Below, piece after piece: positions 10,351 to 22,134 of a stretch of DNA of 64,000 nucleotides. Numbering within the stretch: position 1 is the stretch's first letter; every line of letters starts with the position of its first letter. The stretch is from positions 2,978,501-3,042,500 of the forward strand of contig CM040089.1 in the NCBI GenBank assembly GCA_022496805.1, written 5' to 3'. This DNA comes from Pohlia nutans. Lineage: Eukaryota > Streptophyta > Bryopsida > Bryales > Mniaceae. The position numbers and the translations under genes are program-made. The notes under the pieces were generated by a model. It made no database searches and was not told the origin of the DNA. It worked only from the letters and a program-made list of their open reading frames with translations.

Positions 10351-12400
10351 TTTTTATATATAATCTTTTAAACGATTTATTTTATAAATTTTCTCAATAT
10401 TTTAATAATTTTTATTTCTACTTCTTTACATTGAAAACAAAATAGTGTAACATTATATTAATTCAACATTAGAGTTATTCTTAAAGCCACCTTGTGTTTG
10501 AGTACGATACCATGAATTTTGCTTTAATATACTCTTATTTGTGCACTCAAAATAGTTATTAGGTATGGAAGAGCTTGGTGTTCTCTAAATTCAAGGAAAT
10601 TGTTTTGGCCTCTTTTCTTTATTTTAATTTTTTCTCAATAAATTGTATAAACAATCTACTATACCTTCTTTAATAGTACTACTATTAGTAAATAATCTAA
10701 TAAAAAAAATTCTACTTCATTTTACTTTAATTTATATAAAATTCTAAAATTTTGATATGTTCATTTGATCTTGGAACTACTCGTGGAATTGCAGAGATGT
10801 TTCCAACAATATTTTTATTGGATCTTTTCCAAATGTTTCTAAATTAAAAATTCTTCAATACATGTAAGTATTTTTTTGCAATGTTTCCAAATTTATGAGT
10901 ATTGGATTGAAAACCTCAAATAATCAAGAACTACTTGAAACAAAATGAAATATTTAGAAACTGTCATTTCTTCATTATTTTGATCTTTTCAATTTAAGTT
11001 TTAGTTGTTATTAAGGAAGCTAAGATTATTATAATGCTTTACTATGACAAAACATTTTCAAAAAGAAGAGATTAGTACAATTAAAGCGAGTACTTACAAA
11101 AGACTATCATTTGGTAGAGCACTTGGTCAAGAACCTTGATTAGAAATCACAAATCATATAATTTTGTGACGATAAATTCTATAAATTGTTTTTATAATAT
11201 ATTTAGTTTTGTTATATATTGATATTCTAATTATTGTAAGTGGTTTGATGACATGAATTTAAGCTACAAACAATATAAAGGAGAAGTACAAGAATCAGTG
11301 ATTTTCAATTTGACATTATTGGAAACATTGGATTTATCACATAATGAATTTATGTGATAAATTACCCAATTTGAGTTTTTTTAGCAACTTTTAAATCATT
11401 GTAAGTCGATTTCAACTCATAGAAAAATAAATTACCTACACATTATATTCATTCAAATTCAATCTCAAACACAATCTTTTGTAATAAATTTTGTTTATAT
11501 GTATTTTGTTTCATAGTAGAAAAATGTTAAAGTTTTACTTGTCTATTAAAATTTATTGCGCAAAATTTGTTTATTCGAGTTTTTTTCCAATGGCTTTTCT
11601 ATACTAATCTTATAAAAACTTTCCTTCATCTTATTTTTTACAGGAACTTAGGCCAAAACAACTTTGAAGGTAGAATTTTTCCAAATTGGATTACAAGCTT
11701 TTCACAATTGCAATCTCTGTAAGTTTACTTACTTTGATGTTGAAATTTTATTTTATTTATGACGTTTTAATAAGAATTCATACATTAAATATATTGAACA
11801 TATATTTATTTAATTTAGTCAAAAAACTCACTAAATATGTTGTGTTTTTATTCAGGTCATTTGATAATATGCGTATACATAGCTTTGTAAACTTGTCAAG
11901 ATTATTTTCTAGTACAACACTCAAGTTCTTGACCATGCAAGACAATGACATTAGTGATGTTATATAGTTCAGTTAATATTAAGACTATTTTCTAGTATCC
12001 ATACACATTTCAATACATGCATGTAACATGTATGTAGTATTTCAATATTAATTAATATGTGATTAATGTCAATAATTGTAATCACCATAAGTATGATTGC
12101 AATCATTAAAGTTTATGCGAGAGTTTGTTTGTTTGATATTTCATTTTGTTTTAAATACAAATAGTTCATGAAAATTACTATGGAAATTTAATCATTCTAA
12201 AAATGTGATTTATGAATGTACAAAAATTCATTGTTTACAATGAGACTTTGTAACTTGATTATTTTCAGAATTTAATTTTTAGTTTTGATGAAAATGCATT
12301 GTTATTTGTAAAAGGCTACAAGGCAATCCATTTTGCAAAAATTCCACATCAAAAATTGATTTAAGAAGATGCGTTGGTGAGCAAAATTATTACGATTATG
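8410..12400 (+). pseudogene. LRR ectodomain exons of a decayed receptor-like kinase
   Basis: A series of short exons, each about one leucine-rich repeat and each ending in a GTAAGT-like donor, is visible: 8410-8484 (NLRGTLVPAFGNLTNLASL), 8838-8909 (GTIPDLSKLRSLNSL), about 9213-9285 (GNNMSGSISI), about 9957-10020 (DLSKNQFTGYLPNLASSLQY), 10796-10863, about 11300-11400 (DLSHNEFM then a stop), 11644-11718, about 11856-11966 (ends in a stop) and about 12315-12400 (QGNPFC cap motif). One-LRR-per-exon architecture and the xGNPFC cap fit plant LRR-VIII-type kinases (established knowledge). In-frame stops in two exons and AT-rich introns indicate a pseudogene. Signal-peptide and first exons were not found. 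Confidence 0.8.
10309..10350. repeat. (AT)n microsatellite
   Basis: Uninterrupted AT dinucleotide run inside an LRR pseudogene intron. Confidence 0.9.
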
Positions 12401-14406
12401 GTAAAAATTATTTAAACTATATTCGTATATAATATCATTGTGTCTCTTTTATAATGTTTGAACAAATTAAAAATGTTATTACAAAATTTTACAAGCGTTA
12501 GTTTGTTATCAAATAGAATTTATTAACACATTTTTTTGTTAAATTTGGTGAATTAGTTTTTTTACTAAAATTTAACTAATTTAGTTGAATAAAATGAAAA
12601 TAAAGTACTGCATTTTTATTTTTTGAACTTATTAGTTTGTATATTTATATATATATAGACTATTTTATACTCACATACCGGTATAAAGGCTTTGGAAGAG
12701 GATTAAAACTAGTAATGATAAATTACAAAGTAAACATCAAGAATCACAAACCCTTTGTATATATAAAATTTATTTTATTTTTTTAACAATTTATGATACG
12801 TGTTTTGCAGAAAAATCTAGGGCGGATATCATAATTGTGACAACAATAAGTGGAGTGTTGTTAATCAAAAATGCATTACTTTATTTTCATAATCAAAAAT
12901 ACAGTTGTCCTTTCAGCTTTACTTTTACAAAAGGCTAGAAAAAAAATATATGAGCTCATTCTTGAAGCTGAACAAAGTATGATATCTAAACCTTATATTG
13001 TTAGCATTTGTCTGAAGTTTATACTACAAAGAAAGTATTTAATGCCTAAATTATTATTATTTTTCAATTGATTAAGTGTATATTACGTTTTTATGATTGA
13101 TTTTTACGAGATGGTATTTATCATAACAAGTATTTTTTTATACATAGAATTTGTTGAATATGAAGTGAAGCCTACATTGTTTACTTACAATGAGTTGCGA
13201 AGTGCGTCAAGAGATTTTCATCAAAGTATGAAGCTTGGTGAAGGAGGCTACGGTGTTGTTTATAAGGTTAGTGAGAAATTTTGGAAGTTCTTCTTGCTTA
13301 AATATGTATATCAACATAAACAATTTTTTTATTAAAAATTTGATGTATGGGTGCATTTCTATTTTTAATAAAAAAAACTTTTTGTGCATGTTTGTTCAAT
13401 TTCAAATAAAATTTTCTAAGCACTTATTTGTATTTCCTTTAAATCAAAGTGTTGGGTTTTTTTAATTTTGTAAATATATTTTAAATCTTCAAAATCTATG
13501 AATATTAATTTGTGAGTTATTGGTGTGTAGGGATGTTTATCAAGCGAAGATGAAGTGGCCATAAAATAAATTTTCAACACAAGAATTCAACAAAATATTG
13601 ATGATTTTCTTAACGAAGTTTAATTATTAACAAGTGTAAAACATCGGAATCTTGTAAGTTTGAAAGGTTGTTTGAGAAGAAAACAAAGACTTTTGGTATA
13701 TGAATACATCAAAAACTAAGATTTGGCCCAAGCATTGTTTGGTAATTTGGTTCATGCACATATAGTTAGTAATTTTAATTCCTCATGGTATTAGTGAATG
13801 TAGTGTAGATGACAAACACTAATAAAAACCCATCACGATATACATTTTCTGGGATGAATTTTCTAACACTCTTTAACAAGATTTAATACGGTTTTATGTT
13901 ACATCTTGATAAATTCTCTTAAATCTTGTTAAAATGCATTAAAAAACCATCTCAAAAAATATAAATTGGGGTAATTTTGTACTAGTGGAATTGTGATATG
14001 CAAATTGTATTCAAAGATTCATATTACAAATTTGTTGATATATTTGTGTTTGAAAAATGAAATGGTATTGAATCCAATCATTATATTCGATTTTTATTGA
14101 TGATACAATCTAAAATTACTAATATGTAGATGTTTGATGTAAATTTTTATATTCTAGAACATAAAGGAAACTTCAACATCGACTGGCCCAAACGAATGGG
14201 AATGTGTTTAGACGTAGCCAATGGTCTTCATTATTTACATGCCTTTGCTGAACCAAGAATCATCCATCGAAATATCAAAGCAAATAATATCTTATTGAAT
14301 GAGAATTTCCAAGCAAAAATTGCAGACTTTGGCTTGGCTTTACTCTTTCCCGATAAAAATGTGACATTATGACTGCATGTTGCAGGCACTTAGTAAGTAT
14401 GGTATA

Positions 14407-15024
14407 CTCCCTTTGTCCCATAATAGATGATTCTTTTGAGAAAAAATTGTCCCAGATTACTTGATACAAATCATTTATTGGCTCTGACCGTAAGGAAGAA
14501 GCATTGTAGGGACACTCATTTTTTTGGGCTAAATACCACTATAGCAAATATATGTTGTCCATGATTCCACTGAAAATGCATTCTCGTCCTTCACCATCCT
14601 CGTCCTTCACCTATTCTATTCTGATCAGAGCTCCTCGTAGCGTAGCTGCTTGTTCAATTTGAAGTTGTTTACAAATTCTAACAAAGCAAAATCATAAGAC
14701 AAGTGCATAGGAAGTGTCTTTTTTTGTTTGTGAAACTTGTCTTTGTTTATGTGTGGATCACAAACAACATATGAGCTAGCTAAAATCAATGCTAGCATAT
14801 GTTTGTTGCATCAGAGAACACACTAAACACACTGCAACAAACATCACCATGTTGCCACATGCCACATGCTACATGTGCAGTGTGATATTGCTTCGATAGG
14901 CAATTACTCCAAAATAATAATTTACTATATTTAGAGATTTAATGAAATAATTCTAGTTTGTTGGATTTTTAATTTTTTTTTTTCAAAAGCATCATCTATT
15001 ATCAGTATTATAGAACGAAGGGAG
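14407..15024 (+). mobile_element. Stowaway-type MITE (618 bp) in the kinase pseudogene
   Basis: The left end CTCCCTTTGTCCCATAATAG and inward-read right end CTCCCTTCGTTCTATAATAC are classic Stowaway-like termini. It is flanked by TA at 14405-14406 and 15025-15026. It sits between the DFG exon and the APE-region exon. A terminal fragment of the same family is at 34687-34756. Confidence 0.8.
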
Positions 15025-15624
15025 TATCACTTTAATGATGGTGTTGATATAAAATTTAATATATCAATTTCATTAAATATTATCATATGAAACCTATTAT
15101 CATTTGAATAAATGACTGAAATTTTCAAATTCTTCTTTTGCAGAGGTTATTTAGCACCTTTATATGCAACATTGGGCCAGTTAAATGAAAAAGTCGATGT
15201 ATACAGTTTTGGCATTTTAATGCTTGAAATTGTGAGTGGAAGAAGAATCATTGATCTTACATTATCGCCACACAAAGCATACCTTCTGGAATGGTTACGT
15301 CTCTTTCAACATATATGATCTTTTGAAATCTATAATAATGGAGTTCTCCTCGTAGTTGTTTTGAAGCCAAAGTATAATTCTTTTTGTTCATGTTTTAAAA
15401 CTGAACATGTTTTCAAATATTTTAGAAAATTTTAATATTATTTTAATGAAAAGGAAATATGATTTTTGTCGGTTCAAAGATCAATTGAAAATGACAACAC
15501 AATGGACATTGTTGATCCAACATTGCATTACACAATCATGAAGAAATCAAAGTGCAACAATATATCAAAATAGCCTTATGCTGCTCACAATCAGAACCGG
15601 AGAGACGACCAACAATGGCACATA

Positions 15625-17252
15625 CAGTGACTGCCAAAACTGAGTACGAACACAGCTTACTGAAATTTAACAAACAATGTAGGGAAATTGGATGCGTCAA
15701 AAATGAAACCATAAATTGCACAGGATTACCATTGCAATCAGTCATACTTCCATGGGGATTGAGGTCTATTACACACATGTATGCATGTTAAAAAAAAAGT
15801 AAAGTGAAGTTCAGTCCAAAACTCAGTTTTGCTCACATTAGCTGGAACAAAGTTAAAAATTTGTCCACCTACCCTTAGCAACTATAACAGCTGCAATGCG
15901 CTTAAGCATGCTTTTATACAAGTTCTTACACTCACTGGGAGTAATTGAAGCCCAACAATCCTCAACACGCTCCCACAATTCTAACATTCCTTTGGGAGGT
16001 CTCTCATATTGGTTGAGTCGACGTTTTAAAGTTGCCCACAAATGTTCGATCGGATTCAAGTCTGGAGATTGCGCCGGCCACTTCAAAAGAGTGAATTCTT
16101 GCGAATTCAGCCAACGGCGCACACTCTTGGATGTATGCTTTGGGTCATTATCCTGTTGAAAAATCAAATTGGCAGGATCTAGATTGTATGTATGCAGTGT
16201 ATGAACCAGTTCTCGCTCTAAAATTTCTCTATACATGTACTGATCCATTCTTCCCTCAATCCTACACATCATACCAAGGCCACTCGGAGTCATGCAACCC
16301 CACATCATCACTCCCCCACCTCCAAAGTTGACAGTTTGTTGCACCATTCCAGCACTTCTACTCTGTCCATCACGAAACCAACACCAACTGCGACCATCAG
16401 AGTAAAATCGGTTGATTTTTGTTTCATCAGAAAATACTACACAATCCCAATCATCATCAGTCCAATGGCAATGACGTCTAGCAAATTCTAATTGTCCTTT
16501 AATTTGAAGAAGTGTGAGCTTTGGTTTCTTTTGCTTCACTTCACATTTCAAACCTGCTTTTCGTAACATTCTCCTCACAGTACTATCACTCATACCAACA
16601 TGAAGCTCCTCTCAAGTAATTTCCAACTTTGTGTGCAGTTTCTAAGCCACCTATAGTGATTTCTCTCACACAAGCCCTGCGATCAGCTGCACTGTACACC
16701 TATGGCCTGCCACCAAAACTGCGATTCACATCACTCAACTCACTCAAATGTTGCTTACGAAATTGTGCAACCCAACTTTGGGATACTTGTAAGTCTCTAG
16801 CAACATTTCTAGTACTTTCACCCCTCCTCAACTTTTCTAAAGTAGCTTCTTCTATCTGCTTTCTATCAACAACAGAGAGAGACCTTAATGAAACCATTTT
16901 GCTCAATTTGCATACATGATGTGCACTGAATAGGGACACAATTATAAATGTGAAGGCCAAGAACATGCCCATCCAAAAAAATAGACCCAGAAAACCACTT
17001 GTGCATGTCAAATTTGTAGCATTCACCGCGTAATCCAAGTGTGAGCATAACTGAGTTTTAGAGCTAATTTACTTTGATCTATATCTTTCTCAAATCATTT
17101 TGCATTGCTGGACTTGTAATTTGGTAGCCACATCATTTACTTGAATGTATACTTGTGCCGTCAACTGATTTGGCATTAAATGCAGTAAATTATAAAATAT
17201 GAATGGCTAAAGGTAGACTAAGCTATTTCGTACTCAGTTTTGACAGTCACTG
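15625..17252 (-). mobile_element. Tc1-like DNA transposon (1628 bp), TA duplications
   Basis: Inverted termini start CAGTGACTG(C/T)CAAAACTGAG and run about 34 bp; TA flanks are at 15623-15624 and 17253-17254. A second, inner pair of inverted motifs (aaaactcagtt.tgctcaca) lies at about 15820 and 17036-17060, giving an IR/DR-like layout. The element encodes a Tc1-type DD34E transposase on the minus strand. It is inserted inside the final kinase exon of the RLK pseudogene; taking the element and one TA away rejoins the kinase frame without any other change. Confidence 0.9.
15853..17038 (-). pseudogene. Tc1 family transposase, DD34E, broken by a stop and a frameshift
   Basis: The N-terminal part (about 16898-16700) begins MVSLRSLSVVDRKQIEEATL and contains a helix-turn-helix (STRNVARDLQVSQSWVAQFR) followed by a GGRP hinge. 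A TAG interrupts the frame directly after GGRP at about 16698. Near 16620 a small indel shifts the frame, and the rest (16593-15853, 246 aa) holds the catalytic core: VVFSDETK (first Asp), FQQDNDPKH (second Asp) and SPDLNPIEHLW (Glu), with exactly 34 residues between the second Asp and the Glu. The C-terminal tail AKGRWTNF is intact. The catalytic triad is preserved, so decay is recent or mild. Tc1 with this motif set is common in fungi and animals; a plant setting is noteworthy (established knowledge plus inference). Confidence 0.9.
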
Positions 17253-17487
17253 TATTGTGGCAATGCTTCAAGGAGACATGGATTTTGAAATTGCAATCCC
17301 ACACAAACAATTATCATATATTGGATTTGCAAAGTTGATAAGTGAGGATAATTTAGATAATTATGATTTGAAGATTGATCATGCAATAGTGCATGAAGAA
17401 TCAAATTGTAGACCAATGCTAATTGGACCCTCAAGCTTCTCTAATCCAAGCTCATATATTGAACTTAGTGAAGTTAAATTTAGGTAG

Positions 17488-18987
17488 AATATTGATGTAT
17501 TTTGTATCAATACTTAAATTTTCACATTCACAAAGTTGTCACATCAACCTATGACATCAACCTGCCTCATTCCATATGAGTTCAATTTGTGACTTTCAAC
17601 TATGTTACAATAAACATGAAGTGTATAGATTAAGTACACAAGAGATAAAAATTTCAGAATTAAAGATTTGACTTCTTCATTAGGTAGAAAATTTTGCCTA
17701 GCAAGGCAAGGCTACTTTTTTCACTTTTTTCCCCTTACTCACATATAAGTGATTGGTGATGTTCTCAATTGCCGATGTTGCTGGTCAAGGCATTACCGAT
17801 CTCCAAAAACTCCACCAACTTTCAGTGACTTCACTGGCACATGAGTAAGTTTGTTTTTATGCACTCTAACACCACAACAATGCAGACAGTTGTACTATGT
17901 GACTCACTCCACGTCTCTAACTTTGACCATGTGTGAATTCTACAATCGAAGAATTATTGCTAATGAACTTTATACACAAAATTAGTAACAAATAGAAACG
18001 AACTTCAAATTGCTGCCATAAATTAGAAGTTACTTTGGAGAAGCTTCCCTAAACCATCATTGAACTTAAATCCAAGACTCAAATCTCTTAAATCTCTTAA
18101 ATCTACAACATTGATAGATAGTGGTACTCTTCTACTGAAGGCTTGAGAAGATTTCTACTAAAGAACTTAGGCCGTGAAACATTGAAACCGGGGCTTGCCT
18201 TTAGCTCTTTTTTGAGGATCTACTCATCAAAACATTGCAATTTGGCGTGAAGAGCTTGACGCCATAGCCAATAAATAAGAGAGAGTGAGCATTACATAGC
18301 ATCGCCACAATATTAGATTAGGGTATGTTAGAGAGTTTTCAAAGGGTTTCAATGGTTCCAAATCATAATTAGAACTCTTGAGGTGAGCCGAAAGAAGGTG
18401 TTATGGAGGGAGGTGATCAGCCGACGCCCATTAGAGAGGAGAGTGGAATGTGTCTGAACTATCTACATCCAATATGTTCATACCACCTAAAGGAGTGTAT
18501 TTACCACCCAGACATTACTATGAAGGTTGTTAGAATCATGGCATTTGTGTTGTTCTATACGGTCGTGATAATCTTGATCTTGTTTTTTTACTTTTCTTCC
18601 TTAGCTTTTTAGCTAAGAGGTTAAGTACAACAGGGTTCTAAGTGTTTATGGATACTTTTGAGAGTCAATCCAATCAAATGCAGCATTTCAAAGTGCTACA
18701 CAATGGCCAACAAGTGCAGCTGGTGTTGGATGAGTATGTAGGTATGTCACTGAAGATGATTTAGATTTCTTATAATTTGTTTGAAGAATTCCTCTCATCT
18801 TTCCCTAATTAGGGATATATTGAGAGCTCTAGATTAGTAGAGCATCTAAACAATTGCATGTCAATCAGGTTAAAGAAAATAGAGATAGAGTATGGTATTC
18901 CTAAACTATATAAGAAACTTACATAATATGTTGTCACAATTCTTGCAAAATTTCAATGGTGTGGAATCCTCTCTTTACACACCACAT
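17488..18987. other. Non-coding stretch
   Basis: There is no recognisable gene. A 69-codon frame at 18403-18612 ends in a hydrophobic segment (VLFYTVVIILILFFYF), but it has no similarity I know and no supporting splice context. Confidence 0.3.
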
Positions 18988-19234
18988 CAAGAATTTAGGA
19001 CCTCACTAATTTTTAACAATTTCCGTGCAACATTTGACATTTCATAGGTTCGTACATTTTTCGCACGGATTCTGCACAAATTTTGCGCTAATTTTGCAAT
19101 GAATCCGAACAGCTTCTACATTCACTCTTTTTGTTATTTAACATAGTGCAGAATCCATGCAAAAAATGTACGAATTCATGAAATATCGGATGTCACACGG
19201 AAATCGTTTAAAATCCGTGGGGCCCTAAAGTCCA
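18988..19234 (+). mobile_element. Foldback MITE with long inverted arms, copy 1
   Basis: The left arm (gaatttaggacctcact...atttccgtgcaacat...gttcgtacattttt) pairs with the right arm (aaaaaatgtacgaatt...atgtcacacggaaatcgt...gggccctaaa). A better preserved copy is at 58898-59167. No coding potential. Confidence 0.65.
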
Positions 19235-19240
19235 TATGCA

Positions 19241-19675
19241 TTGTCTTGGTTAATTTCTAGATGTCACATGGCCCTCAAACGACAGCTTCAAGTCAGTTTA
19301 CAAAATCTCCATAGAGTTCATAGATTTGATGAGTTAGTTTACAAAATTTCCATACAGTCGTTCAACTTGTGTAATGTTGTTTCCGTAATATACAGCACCA
19401 TCTGGAATAGAGAGAAGTGGGCTACAAACGGTGAATTGGCAAAGCTCAATTGGATACATGCTCGTTTTGTTGCTAGTTACAAATTGTTTGCTATCGACAC
19501 TTGTATTGTACATAACGGACACACTACCAATTGCATTGCGCAGACTAGCAACTCGTTGTCACAATTGGAGTATCAAACTTTGGGCACTCATCAAGTCTAT
19601 GAACTCGTCCAATGCAGAAGAATTATCTCGTTTATAACTATTGTGCTAACCAGAAGTGCACCCCAACTGTACTAG
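19241..19675 (+). CDS. Hypothetical open frame, 144 codons, no known family
   Basis: The frame opens directly after a foldback MITE. The deduced peptide (for example NGELAKLNWIHARFVASYKL) shows no domain, signal or repeat I recognise, and no intron signals surround it. Codon use is AT-leaning like the flanking non-coding DNA. It may be chance. Confidence 0.15.
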   Translation: MSWLISRCHMALKRQLQVSLQNLHRVHRFDELVYKISIQSFNLCNVVSVIYSTIWNREKWATNGELAKLNWIHARFVASYKLFAIDTCIVHNGHTTNCIAQTSNSLSQLEYQTLGTHQVYELVQCRRIISFITIVLTRSAPQLY

Positions 19676-20506
19676 ATGAGTGCTCCGGCAATACCATGTA
19701 GATCAACTAAGGCCTAAATTCTATGGAAGATCATGATTTCCATTTTTTTTAGAGTTTCCTAGTACCTACATGGGTGATTTCACGTTAGGGTGTCATAGTT
19801 CTCAACTAAAAAGTTTCTAATATTGTGAAGCATTTGCATTAATGACGTAATATAATAAATAGGGAAAATACCAAAAAAATATTTTAATATAGTAAAAATT
19901 GAATCTTTTGGAATCTTTTGAAATATTCTCAAAATACTTTGAAATATTCCTATTGATGTCATTTAATCCGCTTGCAAATCACGTCGAATGCATATTCTAG
20001 CCACGCTACAGACTTTGTTTTAATTAGCCAACCAAGCTTGCAAGAATTTTTTTGGGAATTCGCCATTTTAAGGAGCGTTAAATGTAAAAGAACAAAATTG
20101 TCTCTATAAACCTCTAATATCCACCTTGCTCACATAATCTTTTGGAATTTTTTTTGAATACGATATTTTTATGTTATAGGAATTGAAGAAAATTATTACA
20201 ATCACTATATCTTCAATGAAACGTATCAATTAAGGCAATAAAGTATTTATACTACAATGTCACCAAATGCAATATATTACATTTTGATCCAAATACTATT
20301 TTATATTATTTTTAAAATTATTCATATACATACAATCCTAGAATATCTTTTCACTATAGTTAACTTTCTACCAAAAAACTAATTTCAATGACCAATAGAA
20401 AATGTTTATCGTCACATTTCGTTTGTTGTGCGATGTCATACTACACATTTTGAATGCCCTACCATGAAAACACCCACATCGGGAATTTGTATGATTGAAC
20501 GTTCCC
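19676..20506. other. AT-rich intergenic DNA
   Basis: No gene, RNA or element terminus seen. Confidence 0.3.
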
Positions 20507-21095
20507 TTAACCCCTAAACGTACCAGGGTGTCCCTGGAATTGACAATTTGAGAAAAAAACATCATAAACTACTATTTAGAAGAATGTTTTGGAATTGATA
20601 TACAAATGAAAGTTCTAGATTTTGAATTTTAGATTCCATCCGTACGGTTCGATTCACTAATACTCTCACCAATATTTAATTATAAAATTTGAGAGTTAAA
20701 ATTAAAAATTCCTTCTAAATTCGATTACAAACAAAATTTTAATATTTTTTGAGTAAAATTTGTTGGAATGATTTTGAAATGAGATACTCTTAAACGTGGT
20801 GATTTTTTGAAATTTTTGTGTTTCTTAAATCTATGACCTCATTTTTGTAAGGCCACTTTTGAACTACAGTCAATGCAATTTTGTCTTGGTCAACGACTTG
20901 ACATACTTCTACATTTGTAATTTTAGAAAAATGTGTAATCAAATATGACTAAATCCAACCGCTAGATAGGACAACAACTTGGTGAAGAATCTCCAAAAAA
21001 ATGGATGACTTTCATCCAAGCATTGATGAGAACGTGAGAAGGATTTGAGTCTGTTAGTCGTCCACTTTCTGGACGCTCTGACGTTTAGGGGTTAA
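20507..21095 (+). mobile_element. piggyBac-like MITE, family E copy 1 (589 bp)
   Basis: TTAA (20507-20510), left terminus CCCCTAAACGTACCAGGGTG; right terminus CTCTGACGTTTAGGGG and TTAA (21092-21095). An inverted copy of exactly the same length lies at 35534-36122. The interior includes gatgactttcatccaagcattg-type sequence also found at 6633. Confidence 0.85.
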
Positions 21096-21453
21096 TGGCA
21101 AAGTTGAAGATTTACGCATTCATGATCTGGAGCATCCATTGATCCAACGTAGACATAGGAATATTGACTTAGGGCCAGATTTTTGTATCTTTCACTGTAT
21201 CATTTATTGTAGTTGAATATTCCAGTGGTAACTTCAATGGTAAGTCTCAAGAACTCAGGTAACTTCTCTATCTCTCAAGAGAAGAACAAAATTAATCACT
21301 TCACAGTCTAGTTCCTTCTCTAAGAGATGTGTGAACATTCTTTTATTGATGTTCTCCTTGTTGGCATGGGCTTTCTTTAAGGTTAGCATTGGTTTGGGAA
21401 AGTGTATTGTTGTGTAAGAGGTTTTTGTATGATGGTGCACAATTTTTAGTATT

Positions 21454-21910
21454 GTGTATGCGCCCAGAGTGAATGTCAAACTGTCAAGAACAGCATACAT
21501 AGATGACTTTGCTATATTAACCAACAAAATCAAGAATATTCAACTAAAAATTAACAAACTAGAAAGATTCAACAATTGGGTAGGAATGGAACTAGGAACA
21601 TCCAAATACGCACTAATTGGATGTCCTTGGATGTCCCAATAAATTAAATCTCAACCCTAAAAAGTTCAAGACTTTCATACAAAACGACAATATCACTTAC
21701 AACAAAGAAATATTCTAAGCACTAAGCTAAAACGAAGCATATCAATACCTACGTCCCGACCTAGGAATACAACTAGTACCCTCACAATGCAAGCATCACC
21801 AAACTAGACAACATAATAATTAGAACAACCAAGAAAATATGAAAATTACCACAAAATACACCAAACATAGCCATACAACTACCCCAAGAAGATAGATGGA
21901 TATAAACTCC
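21454..21910 (+). pseudogene. Degraded reverse transcriptase fragment related to the neighbouring retrotransposon
   Basis: The plus-strand peptide AYIDDFAILTNKIKNIQLKI...NNWVGMELGTSKYALIG aligns by eye with the RT palm of the big element (AYADDLAVITNN...CTWAGMELGVPKCAVTG). Further on, after stops, NEAYQYL...LGIQLVPS corresponds to NEPYTYLGIQLVPS. The catalytic box is YIDD instead of YADD. Several stops follow, so this is an old truncated relative in the opposite orientation to the main copy. Confidence 0.7.
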
Positions 21911-22134
21911 GGACCTATGAAGAGGCCGGCGTGAGTAAAGTGTCTGTTCGTAATGACAATGGCCAGTTGCCCTCCAGGTCAAGAGGCCATTGGTACAAAA
22001 CTACTCTCCTTTTTCAAGGATAGACACTATAGTAACTAGTAGCAAGGTATCTTTGCTGAAGATGGAATGATTATTGTTGGATAGGTTGGTATAAGGGGAG
22101 TCAGGGTAGTTATGTTATCGCCAAGTTGTGAATG

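Larger units (their letters stand above)
12811..17487 (+). pseudogene. Transmembrane and kinase part of the LRR receptor kinase pseudogene, split by a Tc1 insertion
   Basis: The order is that of a plant RLK. A hydrophobic segment (IIIVTTISGVLLI, about 12825) is followed by a frameshift. The N-lobe exon 13147-13266 carries FTYNELRSASRDFHQ and the glycine loop GEGGYGVVYK. Exon 13532-13740 has VAIK followed at once by a stop, then VKHRNLVSLKGC and LLVYEY with more stops. Exon 14157-14372 has [13 protein letters not shown] (catalytic HRD Asp is Asn) and intact DFG. Exon 15143-15290 has APL in place of APE and [17 protein letters not shown]. Exon about 15479-15624 has a frameshift, then CCSQSEPERRPTMAH. 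The reading frame resumes at 17255 with VAMLQGDMDF, exactly beyond the Tc1 element, and ends at a TAG at 17485-17487. It cannot make a working kinase. Confidence 0.85.

Noticed and set aside
13235..13465. Other plus-strand frames around the kinase N-lobe
   Set aside because: They are shifted frames over the glycine-loop exon and its intron; only the frame with GEGGYGVVYK has family support.
15812..17064. Inner inverted motifs as the ends of the Tc1 element
   Set aside because: A longer outer pair with TA flanks (15625-17252) fits better and restores the host exon; the inner pair is the internal repeat.
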